A model generated the notes under the pieces. The model had not been told where the DNA came from. It worked only from the letters and a program-made list of their open reading frames with translations, and ran no database searches. Both the position numbers and the translations under genes were made by a program. Positions 9,601 to 17,201 of a stretch of DNA of 48,531 nt are shown here, piece by piece (within the stretch, counting starts at the first letter, position 1; each line of letters opens with the position of its first letter). The DNA lies in NCBI GenBank assembly GCA_900543085.1, contig UQQF01000011.1:1-48531 (forward strand), given 5' to 3'. This DNA is from an uncultured Eubacteriales bacterium. Lineage in GTDB: Bacteria > Bacillota > Clostridia > Oscillospirales > Oscillospiraceae.

Positions 9601-10115
9601 CCGCCGAGCGCGGCACGGCCACGCACCTGGCGCTCAGGTACATAGACCTCGCCACGGTGCACAGTCTCGTAGACGCTCGCGACGCCATAGACGCGCTGGT
9701 CTACTCCGGCGCGCTCTCCGCTCGCGAGGCGGATGCAGTCGACGCGAACAGTATCTACGCCCTCGCCGCCTCCGAACTGGGACAGCGCATGAGCCGCGCC
9801 GACAAGCTCTGGCGCGAGTTCTCCTTCTCCCTGCTGCGCCCGGCCGGCGAGCTGTTCCCCGGCGCAGGAGACGACGAGATACTGCTCCAGGGCGTGGTGG
9901 ACTGCTGCTTTGCCGAGCGCCGCCGCCTGGTCGTGGTCGACTACAAGACCGACCGCATCCGCCCCGATGACACCGCCGCGCGCGCCGAGACCTACCGCGC
10001 CCAGCTGGAGAGCTACGCCTGGGCGATGGAGCGCATCACCTCCCTGCCCGTGGCGGAGCGGATAATCTATTTCCTTCGTCCCGGGATAGCCGTCTCCCTG
10101 CCCGAATCCGGCTGA
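6603..10115 (+). CDS. addA: helicase-exonuclease AddAB, subunit AddA
   Basis: 1170 residues. UvrD/Rep-type superfamily 1 helicase with a C-terminal RecB-type nuclease. Walker A SAAAGSGKTRVL (Lys31), Walker B VMVDEYQDVSRVQ near residue 396, the late helicase motifs SIHQSKGLEFPVVFL and LLYVAMTRARERL, and the nuclease core VVVDYKTDR near residue 1112. The ATG at 6603 was preferred to an in-frame TTG at 6594, because GGAAGGAG (6586-6593) is then correctly spaced. Both subunits have nuclease motifs, so the pair should be a dual-nuclease enzyme that cuts both strands and loads RecA. Confidence 0.97.
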   Translation: MAEFTPTPGQALAISDRGGELLVSAAAGSGKTRVLIERLMGYILGENRADVDSFLIITFTRAAAEQLRGKIGEHISELAESAIGGQAAYLRRQRALLRRAQICTIDSFCVSLLRENAAALGLDPGFALCDEQRAAELKSTALENTLEAAYERAEPDFLALAGSVGAGRDDARLESLVLSLHEKLQSHARPERWVAAQKRDLDALPEDAGQTVWGRELIDGARAQLSYWRGVMRRLLDEVSGSEAAMKAYGASLGETAASLDAALAACERGWDALRAALPVSFPRLGALRSDAELRELVKSHRDPCKKALDKLTKDFSAPSAELLRDVRATAPAMTALLNLALDFDAEYTRCKRRRSLIDFADAEHMAAQLLTDEDGNPSPFALELSRRYTEVMVDEYQDVSRVQEDIVRAVSGGGRRLFMVGDVKQSIYRFRLADPTIFLEKYDRFTDAPAPEGEPRRVFLSESFRSRGEVVAAVNSVFHCLMSRELGELDYDGRAELIAALPYTGSVPRPELAILTNPGAEDGGERPDKVAAEARYAARRMRELVEGGTMLTAPGGERPLGYGDIAVLLRSANVSGAVWRRELARMGVPVESGQSGGFFTAGEVEVILSLLSIIDNPRQDVQLVSVLRSALFGFTPDELTAIRLAQPDGELWDALLTRAGKDEKCRSFADTIDSLRDFARESEVSELISEIYSRLDCFAVCAALGDGEARSERLQRLASLAQEFESGAWRGLRRFNEWIERMRESGREPAMPAGESSGRVRIMSIHQSKGLEFPVVFLCETAKHFNEMDLRPTVLLHPELGLGCKVTDAARGIEYPTITHRAVAHRLRREQLSEELRLLYVAMTRARERLIMTCSLADPEKTVSKLSATAESPMDAQALLGMRSFSDWLITAAVADGGRTLDFSVVPEETEAAAKPAPAVPSPDAPEASPSGEAQTGWLERLYSWRYAAQASVNLPSKVTATELKSLPEPDPESADLVERAVRPFRVPELSGVERELTAAERGTATHLALRYIDLATVHSLVDARDAIDALVYSGALSAREADAVDANSIYALAASELGQRMSRADKLWREFSFSLLRPAGELFPGAGDDEILLQGVVDCCFAERRRLVVVDYKTDRIRPDDTAARAETYRAQLESYAWAMERITSLPVAERIIYFLRPGIAVSLPESG

Positions 10116-10199
10116 TACGGTTTACTGTGACTCTGCGCCGGTTCACGTCAGAATTGCGGTAATTTTGTATTCGGCGGCGGGTTTGACTATCGTTTTCTG

Positions 10200-10229
10200 T
10201 TGACTGATACAGTGACATTGTATTATAAT
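10200..10229 (+). promoter_or_regulatory. promoter with embedded 15-bp palindrome
   Basis: TTGACT (10200-10205), 18 bases, TATAAT (10224-10229). The spacer contains TACAGTGACATTGTA (10208-10222), a palindrome in which 12 of 15 positions are symmetric. This is the place expected for the operator of the XRE protein encoded next. Confidence 0.65.
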
Positions 10230-10327
10230 GTGTGTGGTATGTACCGAAACGCCTACATCCGGCTCGTATTCGCCGCCTCCCAGGCGTTTTGAGTGCTGTC
10301 CAAATACTAGCAAGGTGGTTTTGTTTT

Positions 10328-10699
10328 ATGGCCGGCACATTCGTTGAACGTGTTGATGACCTTCTGCGCGAGCGCGGAATTACCGGCAGCCGCATGGCCG
10401 ACGACCTGGGCATGAGCCGCAGCTTCATGACCGAGCTGCGCAAGGGTCGCGCAAAGGGCGTGAGCGTGGAGACTGCGGGGCGCATCGCCGACTATCTGGG
10501 CGTCTCCGTCGACTATCTTCTCGGCCGCGAGGGCGGCAGCAAATACGCCGACCCGGTCGAGCGCGAGCTCTCTATGTACCTCGACGACATGCGCCGCCGC
10601 CCGGAAAAGCGTATGCTCTTTTCAGTCACAAAGGACGCCACCAAGGAGCAAATTGAAGCTATCGTGCATATGATAGAAGAACTGCAGGCTACCAAATGA
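10328..10699 (+). CDS. XRE-family repressor (ImmR-like)
   Basis: 123 residues. Helix-turn-helix at ~residues 9-60 (ITGSRMADDLGMSRSFMTELRKG, then SVETAGRIADYLGVSVDYLLG), followed by a short helical C-terminal part. The ATG at 10328 has AAGGTGG 9 bases upstream; a longer in-frame reading would begin inside the promoter. Its last codons overlap the start of the metallopeptidase gene (ATGA), the gene order of ImmR/ImmA pairs in ICEBs1-like elements and phages. Here no integrase or other phage gene is near, so the pair may be a domesticated or stress-responsive switch. The embedded palindrome at 10208-10222 suggests autoregulation. Confidence 0.8.
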   Translation: MAGTFVERVDDLLRERGITGSRMADDLGMSRSFMTELRKGRAKGVSVETAGRIADYLGVSVDYLLGREGGSKYADPVERELSMYLDDMRRRPEKRMLFSVTKDATKEQIEAIVHMIEELQATK

Positions 10700-11115
10700 A
10701 GCTGATTGAGGGCGTAGACTATCGCGTGCGCTACGTGGAGTTCCCGAACACGGGCTCTCCCAGCGTGGCAGTTTCCAACGGCGACGGGACTTACACCGTC
10801 TATGTCAACACGCGCTTTTCCATCGAGGAGCAGGCTCGCGGCCTGCGGCACGAGCTGGAGCACCTGGAGGGCGGGCACTTCGAACGCAGCGGCGATGACC
10901 TCGCCGCGCTGGAGTCTGCCGCCGACGGGCTTTTGAAGCTTGTTCCCCCCTCAGGACGCAGCCGCCGGAAGCGCTCCGGCGGGCGGGATATACCGCTGTA
11001 CGCCGACGGGGACGAACTGCTGGAGGACATTTTGAACCGGGTGTCTCCCGAGAGCCTGAGACTGCTCAGGGAGGCCGGACTTATTCCAAGCCGCGGCGAT
11101 GACACCGCTCAGTGA
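10696..11115 (+). CDS. ImmA/IrrE-family metallopeptidase
   Basis: 139 residues. The zinc-peptidase motif HELEH is at residues 52-56 (His52, Glu53, His56), and Glu73 in ALESAAD is a likely third ligand. This is the ImmA/IrrE (COG2856) pattern: a protease that cleaves the cognate XRE repressor on a signal. The C-terminal third is basic then acidic (SGRSRRKRSGG, DGDELLEDIL) and not recognisable. It is translationally coupled to the XRE gene and 26 bases before murI, so it may share a transcript with murI. Substrate assignment to the neighbouring repressor is inference from gene order. Confidence 0.75.
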   Translation: MKLIEGVDYRVRYVEFPNTGSPSVAVSNGDGTYTVYVNTRFSIEEQARGLRHELEHLEGGHFERSGDDLAALESAADGLLKLVPPSGRSRRKRSGGRDIPLYADGDELLEDILNRVSPESLRLLREAGLIPSRGDDTAQ

Positions 11116-11141
11116 GCATTGCCGCATTAACGGGGTGAAGC

Positions 11142-11945
11142 ATGGACACAAGAGCCATAGGAGTATTTGATTCCGGCGTCGGCGGACTGTCCGCCGTGCG
11201 CGCGCTGCGCGCGCTGCTGCCGGGTGAGGACATATTGTTCCTGGCGGACACGGCCAACGTGCCATACGGCACGCGGAGCCGCGAGGATATATGCGCCCTG
11301 TCTGCCGCCGGAGCACGCATACTGTACGGCCGGGGCGTGAAAGCCCTGCTCGCCGCCTGCGGGACAATAAGCGCAAACGGCCTCGGCGCAATTGCCGGGG
11401 CCGTACCCATACCGTTCTGCGGCGTCATCGAGCCCGCCGCAGCAGAGGCCGCGCGCGTGAGCAGGAACAGGCGCGTAGGCGTACTGTCGACCGAGGCCAC
11501 GGCTAGAACCGGCGCAATCCCGCGCGCTATACGCGCCCACGGCGCGGACATAGAGGTCTTTGCCCACGGCGCGGGGGCTCTTGTCCCGCTGGCCGAGGCT
11601 GGGAGGACGGACTACGCAGATCCGGAGGTTCGCGCCGCGGTCGACGCCTCGCTCGCCCCCTTCGCCGGGACGGGGATAGACACGCTGGTGCTCGGCTGCA
11701 CCCACTTCCCGCTGCTCTCCGGAGCCATATCCGGCGCCGTCGGAGCCGGAGTGCGGCTGGTGGACTCCGGCTATGCCGGAGCGCGGGAGTGCGTGCATAT
11801 GCTCGCCGAGAACGAGCTGCTCTCCCGGCGCGCATCCGGCGGGCGCCTCACCTGCCTGGTCAGCGGCGACACGCAGGCCTTCGCCAAGGCCGCGGCCGCC
11901 TTTCTGCCCGGCGGACTTGAGGGCGTGAGCATAGAAAAAACTTGA
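11142..11945 (+). CDS. murI: glutamate racemase
   Basis: 267 residues, normal length. MurI makes D-glutamate for peptidoglycan. Visible motifs: VFDSGVGGLS (Asp9, Ser10), NVPYGTRS, the first catalytic cysteine in AACGTISANG (Cys73) and the second in LGCTHFPLL (Cys186, His188). Most family members read ACNT around the first cysteine; here the Asn is replaced by Gly, which may affect substrate binding or mark a subfamily. The stop codon overlaps the -35 of the histidine operon promoter. Confidence 0.93.
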   Translation: MDTRAIGVFDSGVGGLSAVRALRALLPGEDILFLADTANVPYGTRSREDICALSAAGARILYGRGVKALLAACGTISANGLGAIAGAVPIPFCGVIEPAAAEAARVSRNRRVGVLSTEATARTGAIPRAIRAHGADIEVFAHGAGALVPLAEAGRTDYADPEVRAAVDASLAPFAGTGIDTLVLGCTHFPLLSGAISGAVGAGVRLVDSGYAGARECVHMLAENELLSRRASGGRLTCLVSGDTQAFAKAAAAFLPGGLEGVSIEKT

Positions 11946-11969
11946 CAAGATCAAAATCTGTGGTACTAT
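11942..11969 (+). promoter_or_regulatory. promoter of the histidine operon with overlapping dyad
   Basis: TTGACA (11942-11947), 16 bases, TACTAT (11964-11969), TG-extended. A dyad overlaps the -10: TACTA (11964-11968) pairs with TAGTA (11989-11993), with GCG/CGC further inside. The placement suggests a repressor site, for example of a TrpR-like HisR, but no such regulator is in the window. No T-box fits in the 40-base leader. Confidence 0.6.
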
Positions 11970-12016
11970 ATTAGCGTGCTACCGCATTAGTACAGTAAAG
12001 TGAAAGGTCGACAGCC

Positions 12017-13123
12017 ATGGACGATATACTCAGGCAGGAGGAGAGAACCGTGCGGTCGCTGCGCGCGCTCTACTCCCGATACGGCTACCGCCCCTACCGC
12101 ATGAGCAAATTTGAGGAGTACGACCTCTACGCGGAGAACCGCAGCTTTCTTCCGGACGGTGGGGTCATAACCTTTACGGACACCAACGGGCGTCTCATGG
12201 CGCTCAAGCCGGACGTCACGCTCTCCATTGCAAAGAACCTCACCGCCGAGCCCGGCGCTCCCGTGCGGGTCTACTATGACGAGAGCGTCTACCGCGCGCC
12301 GGACAGACAGCTGGGCTTTCAGGAGATAACCCAGGCCGGTCTGGAGTACCTCGGCGACGTGGACGGCTACGCCATAGGCGAGGTCATCATGCTCGCCGGG
12401 CGCAGCCTGGACGCGATAGCGCCCGGGTATGTGCTGGACGTCTCGCACATGGGCTTTGTGACGGGGCTGATAGACGCGCTGGGTCTGGGCGCACAACACC
12501 GCGCCGAGCTGCTGCGAGCCATAGGCTCGCGCAACGCCCACGCCATACGCGACATCTGCGCTCAGGCCGGGGCGGCCGGGGCGCCGGCGCAGCGCCTTGC
12601 GGCGCTCTCTGCGCTGTACGGCTCGCTGCGAGACGTGCTGCGCGAGCTGCGCGGCATGTCGGTGAACAGCGCCACGGAGCGCGCTCTCGGCGAGCTGAGC
12701 GCGCTGTCCGACGTCCTGGACAGCTTCGGCGCGCTCGAGCGAGTGAATCTCGACCTCTCCATCACGAGCGACATGGAGTATTATAACGGCATAGTCTTCA
12801 AGGGCTACGTCCCCGGCGTGCCCTCCGCCGTACTCTCCGGCGGGCGGTATGACAGCCTGCTGGCCAAGCTGGGCAAGCGCGGCGGCGCGATAGGCTTCGC
12901 CGTGTACCTCAATCTGCTCGACCGCCTCTATTCCGGCGCCGAGGACGGATTTGACGCAGACGTGCTGCTCATCCCCGACGGAGCCTCCCCCGCCGTCATC
13001 GCCGCCGCGGTGCGCTCGCTGACGGAGGGCGGCAAGAGCGTGATAGTGCGCGGCCGCTCCGACGGAGTGCGCGGCCGTGAAACGCTGCGCGTGGACGCGA
13101 AAGGGGGACTGAACCGTGACTGA
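12017..13123 (+). CDS. hisZ: ATP phosphoribosyltransferase regulatory subunit HisZ
   Basis: 368 residues with the class II aminoacyl-tRNA-synthetase fold of histidyl-tRNA synthetase but without its charging function. HisRS-like motifs are YDLYAENRSFLPDGG, LMALKPDVTLSIAK (motif 2 region), YYNGIVFKGYVPG and SGGRYDSLLAKLG. HisZ is needed as the regulatory partner of short-form HisG, which is the next gene; together they make the octameric, histidine-inhibited enzyme of the first pathway step. It is the first gene of the operon and overlaps hisG by 8 bases. Confidence 0.95.
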   Translation: MDDILRQEERTVRSLRALYSRYGYRPYRMSKFEEYDLYAENRSFLPDGGVITFTDTNGRLMALKPDVTLSIAKNLTAEPGAPVRVYYDESVYRAPDRQLGFQEITQAGLEYLGDVDGYAIGEVIMLAGRSLDAIAPGYVLDVSHMGFVTGLIDALGLGAQHRAELLRAIGSRNAHAIRDICAQAGAAGAPAQRLAALSALYGSLRDVLRELRGMSVNSATERALGELSALSDVLDSFGALERVNLDLSITSDMEYYNGIVFKGYVPGVPSAVLSGGRYDSLLAKLGKRGGAIGFAVYLNLLDRLYSGAEDGFDADVLLIPDGASPAVIAAAVRSLTEGGKSVIVRGRSDGVRGRETLRVDAKGGLNRD

Positions 13124-13751
13124 AACACTGGACATCGCCCTGCCGAAGGGTCGCCTGGGCGAGCGCGTGGTCGAAATGCTGGACGTCCACGGCCTCGGCT
13201 GCACGGAACTGGACGGGAACAGCCGCAAGCTGGTGCTGGAGAACCCGGACGCCGCGCTGCGCTTCTTCTGGGTAAAGACCGCCGACGTGCCCATATATGT
13301 CGAGCGCGGAGCCGCCGACCTCGGCGTGGCCGGAAAGGACGTGCTGCTGGAGCACTCGGCGGACGTGTATGAGCTGGTCGACCTGGGCATAGGCTGCTGC
13401 CGCATGTGCGTGGCCGGATACCCCGGCGCATTGCAGCGCGGCGGCACGCTGCGCGTGGCCACCAAGTTCCCCAACATAGCCACACGGTATTTCCAGAGCA
13501 AGGGGCGCACCATTGACATCATAAAGCTAAACGGCTCCATAGAGCTTGCGCCGATAATCGGCCTCTCCGACGTGATAGTCGACATCGTCGAGACCGGCGG
13601 CACGCTCAGGGAGAACAACCTCGAGGTGCTGGAGGAGATACTCCCCATAAGCGCAAGGCTCATCGCCAACAAGGCGTCCTACCGCTTTAAATACGACCGG
13701 GTAAAGCAGCTGGCCTCGGCGCTGGCCGGGGAGATGGAAGGAGAGATTTGA
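13116..13751 (+). CDS. hisG: ATP phosphoribosyltransferase, short form
   Basis: 211 residues, the short form that lacks the C-terminal regulatory domain and therefore needs HisZ. Motifs: IALPKGRLGE at the N terminus, the AADLGVAGKDVL segment, and the phosphoribosyl-pyrophosphate loop VDIVETGGTLRENNL near residue 150. It catalyses condensation of ATP and PRPP. Start is a GTG at 13116 preceded by AAGGGGG and overlapping the hisZ stop. Confidence 0.96.
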   Translation: MTETLDIALPKGRLGERVVEMLDVHGLGCTELDGNSRKLVLENPDAALRFFWVKTADVPIYVERGAADLGVAGKDVLLEHSADVYELVDLGIGCCRMCVAGYPGALQRGGTLRVATKFPNIATRYFQSKGRTIDIIKLNGSIELAPIIGLSDVIVDIVETGGTLRENNLEVLEEILPISARLIANKASYRFKYDRVKQLASALAGEMEGEI

Positions 13752-13752
13752 C

Positions 13753-15036
13753 ATGCTGAAGATATTTAAACGCGGCGAAACGCCCGACGCCGAGCTGGTT
13801 CGGCGCGAGGCGGGCGCGGCGAACGTCACCGACACCGTCGCTGCCATAATCGCCGACGTGCGCCAAAACGGCGACGCCGCGCTGCTGGCCTACAACGCCA
13901 GGTTCGACCGCGCCGAGGGCGTCGCCCTCGAGGTCACGGCGGAGGAGCTGGACGCGGCCTGCGGGCGCGTCGACCCGGAGCTTGTGAAGGTCATGGAGCT
14001 GGCCGCGGAGAACATCCGCGCCTTCCACTCCAGGCAGCTCAGCCACGGCTACATCATGTCCGGCAAGAACGGCTCCCTCCTCGGCCAGCGCGTGATACCG
14101 CTGCGGCGCGTGGGTCTTTATATCCCCGGCGGCACGGCGGCCTATCCCAGCAGCGTGCTCATGAACTGCATTCCCGCGAAGATAGCCGGTGTGGACGAGA
14201 TAGTCATGACCACCCCGGCCAGCGGCGGCGCGGTCAGCGACGTCATCCTCGCCGCGGCAAAGATAGCGGGCGTCGACCGCGTGTTCCGCGTCGGCGGCGC
14301 GCAGGCGGTGGCAGCTCTCGCCTACGGCACGGAGACCGTGCCGCAGGTGGACAAGATAGTCGGCCCCGGCAACGCCTTCGTCGCGGAGGCCAAGCGCCAG
14401 GTGTTCGGCCAGGTGGCCATAGACATGATAGCCGGGCCGAGCGAGATACTCGTCGTGTCCGACGGCAAGAGCGACCCGAAGTGGATCGCCGCCGACCTGC
14501 TCAGCCAGGCCGAGCACGACAAGCTCGCCACCGCGATTCTGATAACCGACTCCATGCCCCTGGCCGAGGCCGTACAGGCCGAGGTCGAGCGGCAGCTCGC
14601 CGTCCTCCCGCGCGAGGAGATAGCCCGCGCGGCCATCGAGGCCAACGGCAAGATAATCGTCACCGGCACGCTGGACGAGGCCGTGGAGATGGCCAACGCC
14701 GTCGCCCCCGAGCACCTGGAGCTTGCGGTGGACTCGCCCTTTGACTTCCTGCCCAAGGTTCGCAACGCTGGCAGCATCTTTCTCGGGCGCTACTGCCCCG
14801 AGCCGCTGGGCGACTACCTCTCCGGCACCAATCACACCCTGCCCACGATGGGTACGGCGAGGTTCTCAAGCCCCCTGGGCGTCGAGGACTTCGTCAAGCG
14901 CTCCTACTTCAGCTATTACACCGCCGACGCCCTGGAGCAGGTGGCCGACGCCGCCGCGCTCTTTGCCGACGCCGAGGGTCTGCACGGCCACGCCGTGAGC
15001 GCGACCGCACGCCGGAACGGGGGCGAGGCCGAATGA
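13753..15036 (+). CDS. hisD: histidinol dehydrogenase
   Basis: 427 residues. Zinc enzyme that oxidises histidinol to histidine in two NAD-dependent steps. The signature VDKIVGPGNAFVAEAKRQVF and IDMIAGPSEILVV, the zinc ligands in LLSQAEHD, the active-site pair in APEHLEL, and GTNHTLPT are all visible and intact. It starts 1 base after the hisG stop and overlaps hisC by 4 bases. Confidence 0.97.
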   Translation: MLKIFKRGETPDAELVRREAGAANVTDTVAAIIADVRQNGDAALLAYNARFDRAEGVALEVTAEELDAACGRVDPELVKVMELAAENIRAFHSRQLSHGYIMSGKNGSLLGQRVIPLRRVGLYIPGGTAAYPSSVLMNCIPAKIAGVDEIVMTTPASGGAVSDVILAAAKIAGVDRVFRVGGAQAVAALAYGTETVPQVDKIVGPGNAFVAEAKRQVFGQVAIDMIAGPSEILVVSDGKSDPKWIAADLLSQAEHDKLATAILITDSMPLAEAVQAEVERQLAVLPREEIARAAIEANGKIIVTGTLDEAVEMANAVAPEHLELAVDSPFDFLPKVRNAGSIFLGRYCPEPLGDYLSGTNHTLPTMGTARFSSPLGVEDFVKRSYFSYYTADALEQVADAAALFADAEGLHGHAVSATARRNGGEAE

Positions 15037-16076
15037 GCCGCTACATGAACAGCCGCTACGCCGCGCTGGACGCCTACGTCCCCGGCGAGCAGCCCAAGGG
15101 CGAGTTCATCAAGCTCAACGCCAACGAAAGCCCGTATCCGCCCAGCCCCGCCGTGCTCGCCGCAGTTCGAGGCGAGGAGGGCAGCCTGCTGAACATGTAC
15201 CCCGACGCGGCCTGCCGCGCGCTGGACGCCGCCCTGGCCGAGAGCCTCGGCGTGGGGAGCGAGAACATCGTCTGCGCGAACGGCTCGGACGACATACTCA
15301 ACTTCTGCTTCATGGCCTACGGCGAGCGCGGGGCGATCTTCCCCGAGATAACCTACGGCTTCTACGAGGTCTTCTGCGCCCTGCACGGCATAGACGCCGT
15401 GCGCGCGCCGATGCACGAGGGCTTCACGCTCGACCCCGCGGACTACTTTGACGCGCAAAGGCTGGTCGTCATAGCTAACCCCAACGCCCAGACGGGCGTG
15501 GAGCTGCCCCAGGCCGCCATCGAGGCCATCGTGCAGCGCAATTCCGGCAGCGTGGTCGTGGTCGACGAGGCCTACGTCGCCTTCGGCGGCGAGAGCGCGC
15601 TGCCGCTCACGAAGAAGTACCCCAACGTGCTGGTCGTGCGCACCTTCTCCAAGTCCCGCTCCCTGGCCGGGGCGAGGCTCGGCTTCGCCGTGGGCAGCGC
15701 AGAGCTGATAGACGACCTGCGCCGGCTCAAGTTCTCCACCAACCCCTACAGCGTCAACCGCTGCGCCCTGGCCGCCGGCGTCGCCGCCGTGAGGGACAGC
15801 GCCTACTACGAGGCCAACTGCGCCAGGATAGCCCAAGAGCGCGAGCGCTTCGCCGCTGCGCTGAGGCAGCGCGGCTGGTATCTCACCGACTCCAAGGCCA
15901 ACTTCGTCCTGGCAAAGCCCGGCGCGGGCTCGGCTCCGGACATCGCCGCCAGGCTCAAGGAGCGTGGCATACTGGTGCGCTATCTGGGCGGGGAGCTGGC
16001 CGAATATCTGCGCATTACGATAGGCACCGCCGGACAGATGGACGCCCTGCTGGCGGCGCTGGACGAGATAGCATGA
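15033..16076 (+). CDS. hisC: histidinol-phosphate aminotransferase
   Basis: 347 residues, fold-type I PLP enzyme. N-terminal LNANESPYPPSP, ANPNAQTG (the usual reading is NPNNPTG, so this loop is altered), VVVDEAYVAFGG, and the PLP-lysine segment RTFSKSRSLAGARLGFAVG. It transfers an amino group from glutamate to imidazole-acetol phosphate. ATGA overlap with hisD and with the following GNAT gene. Confidence 0.95.
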   Translation: MSRYMNSRYAALDAYVPGEQPKGEFIKLNANESPYPPSPAVLAAVRGEEGSLLNMYPDAACRALDAALAESLGVGSENIVCANGSDDILNFCFMAYGERGAIFPEITYGFYEVFCALHGIDAVRAPMHEGFTLDPADYFDAQRLVVIANPNAQTGVELPQAAIEAIVQRNSGSVVVVDEAYVAFGGESALPLTKKYPNVLVVRTFSKSRSLAGARLGFAVGSAELIDDLRRLKFSTNPYSVNRCALAAGVAAVRDSAYYEANCARIAQERERFAAALRQRGWYLTDSKANFVLAKPGAGSAPDIAARLKERGILVRYLGGELAEYLRITIGTAGQMDALLAALDEIA

Positions 16077-16585
16077 TACAGACCGCGCGGCTCGTCATCC
16101 GCGCGCCCATCGCAGCGGACTTCGAGACATTCTGGCGCATGAACAACGACCCGGATGTGAAGCGCTACACCGGCGGCGTCACCGCGCTCAGCCGCGAGAC
16201 CGTGCTCGCTCAGCACGAGGAGAGCTGCCGGAGCTTTGACACCGCTGATTCATCGGAGTGCATCTTCTCCGTCGAGGAGCGCTCCACCGGCCTCTGCATC
16301 GGCTACTGCGGCTTTGAGTACAGCAAGCGTCTCGGCGCCGTTGAGCTGGCCTACGGCCTTGAAAAGAGCGTGTGGGGGCGCGGTTACGCCTCCGAAGCCG
16401 CAGAGGCGGTGCTGCGATACGGCTTTGATACGCTGCGCCTGGACGTTGTCACCGCCGCCGTGAACCCGGAGAACGCCGCGTCCGAGCGCGTCCTAATAAA
16501 ACTCGGACTGCGCAAGACCGGGCAGCTGCCCTGGCCGGGTCAGGGACTGGTCGACCGATATGAAATACGAAGGAGCAGCCCATGA
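16073..16585 (+). CDS. GNAT-family N-acetyltransferase (RimJ/RimL type)
   Basis: 170 residues. Typical RimJ/RimL order: N-terminal TARLVIRAPIAADFETFWRM, the beta-4 strand ELAYGLEKSVWGRGYASEA with the acetyl-CoA loop (WGRGYAS), and VNPENAASERVLIKLGLRK. It acetylates an amino group of a protein or small molecule; the target cannot be read from the sequence. It is joined to hisC by ATGA and overlaps the next gene by 4 bases, so it is cotranslated with the histidine genes although it has no known place in the pathway. Confidence 0.85.
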   Translation: MIQTARLVIRAPIAADFETFWRMNNDPDVKRYTGGVTALSRETVLAQHEESCRSFDTADSSECIFSVEERSTGLCIGYCGFEYSKRLGAVELAYGLEKSVWGRGYASEAAEAVLRYGFDTLRLDVVTAAVNPENAASERVLIKLGLRKTGQLPWPGQGLVDRYEIRRSSP

Positions 16586-17175
16586 AGCACGAGTGGCGCA
16601 AACACGAGAAGGCGCTGTACGGCGCCGGCAAGACGCCGGAGCTGTTAGACGTCCCGGCGCAGAAGTTCATCGTCATATCCGGCCGCGGCGACCCCAACGG
16701 CGAGGATTTCTCCGCGCGCATTTCGGCGCTCTATCCCCTGGCCTACGCGCTGCGCTCCATCTTCAAGGCTCGGGACGAGGACTACGCCGTGTACCCGCTC
16801 GAGGGACTTTGGCGCGGCTCTCTGCGCGGCGGCGCGGTGGTCAAGGCCGAATTGGAGTAAGAGCTTATGATACGCCAGCCGGACGCCGCCACGGAGGCCG
16901 AATTCGCCGAAGCGCTGGACAAAACGCGGCGCAAGAAGCCCTCTCCCCTGCTGGACGAGGTACGCTTTGAGACCATGACCGACGGCAGGTGCGTGCAGAT
17001 GCTGCACACCGGCTCTTATGACGGCGAGCCTGCGAGCTTTGCGCTCATGGCGGACTTCGCCGCGGCCAGCGGCCTGGAGCGCGCCGGGGAGCGTCACCGC
17101 GAAATATACCTGAACAACGCCCAACGCACCGAGCCGGACAAGCTCAAAACCATACTGCGCTTTCCTGTGCGCTGA
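16582..17175 (+). pseudogene. GyrI-like small-molecule-binding protein, interrupted by an in-frame TAA
   Basis: The two halves read in the same frame as one GyrI-like (COG4832) protein of ~198 codons: residues 1-92 (EWRKHEKALYGAGKTPELLDVPAQ, YAVYPLEGLW) and, after the TAA at 16858-16860, MIRQPDAATEAEFAEALDK ... VQMLHTGSYDGEPASFALM ... HREIYLNNAQRTEPDKLKTIL. Family members usually have an aromatic residue at the stop position, so a TAC/TAT-to-TAA change explains it. GGAG just before the stop and an ATG at 16867 might allow reinitiation, giving two fragments of 92 and 102 residues. A sequencing error is also possible. Confidence 0.8.
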
Positions 17176-17201
17176 ACTATTCTCAAGAAACGGGTGATAC
17201 C

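Noticed and set aside
7377..9662. Long open frame on the minus strand inside addA
   Set aside because: GC-rich third positions leave few stops on the other strand; the product is low-complexity and has no family motifs, while addA on the plus strand has all of its motifs.
11946..12016. T-box or histidine leader peptide before hisZ
   Set aside because: Only about 40 bases separate the start point from hisZ, and no run of His codons or T-box signature is present.
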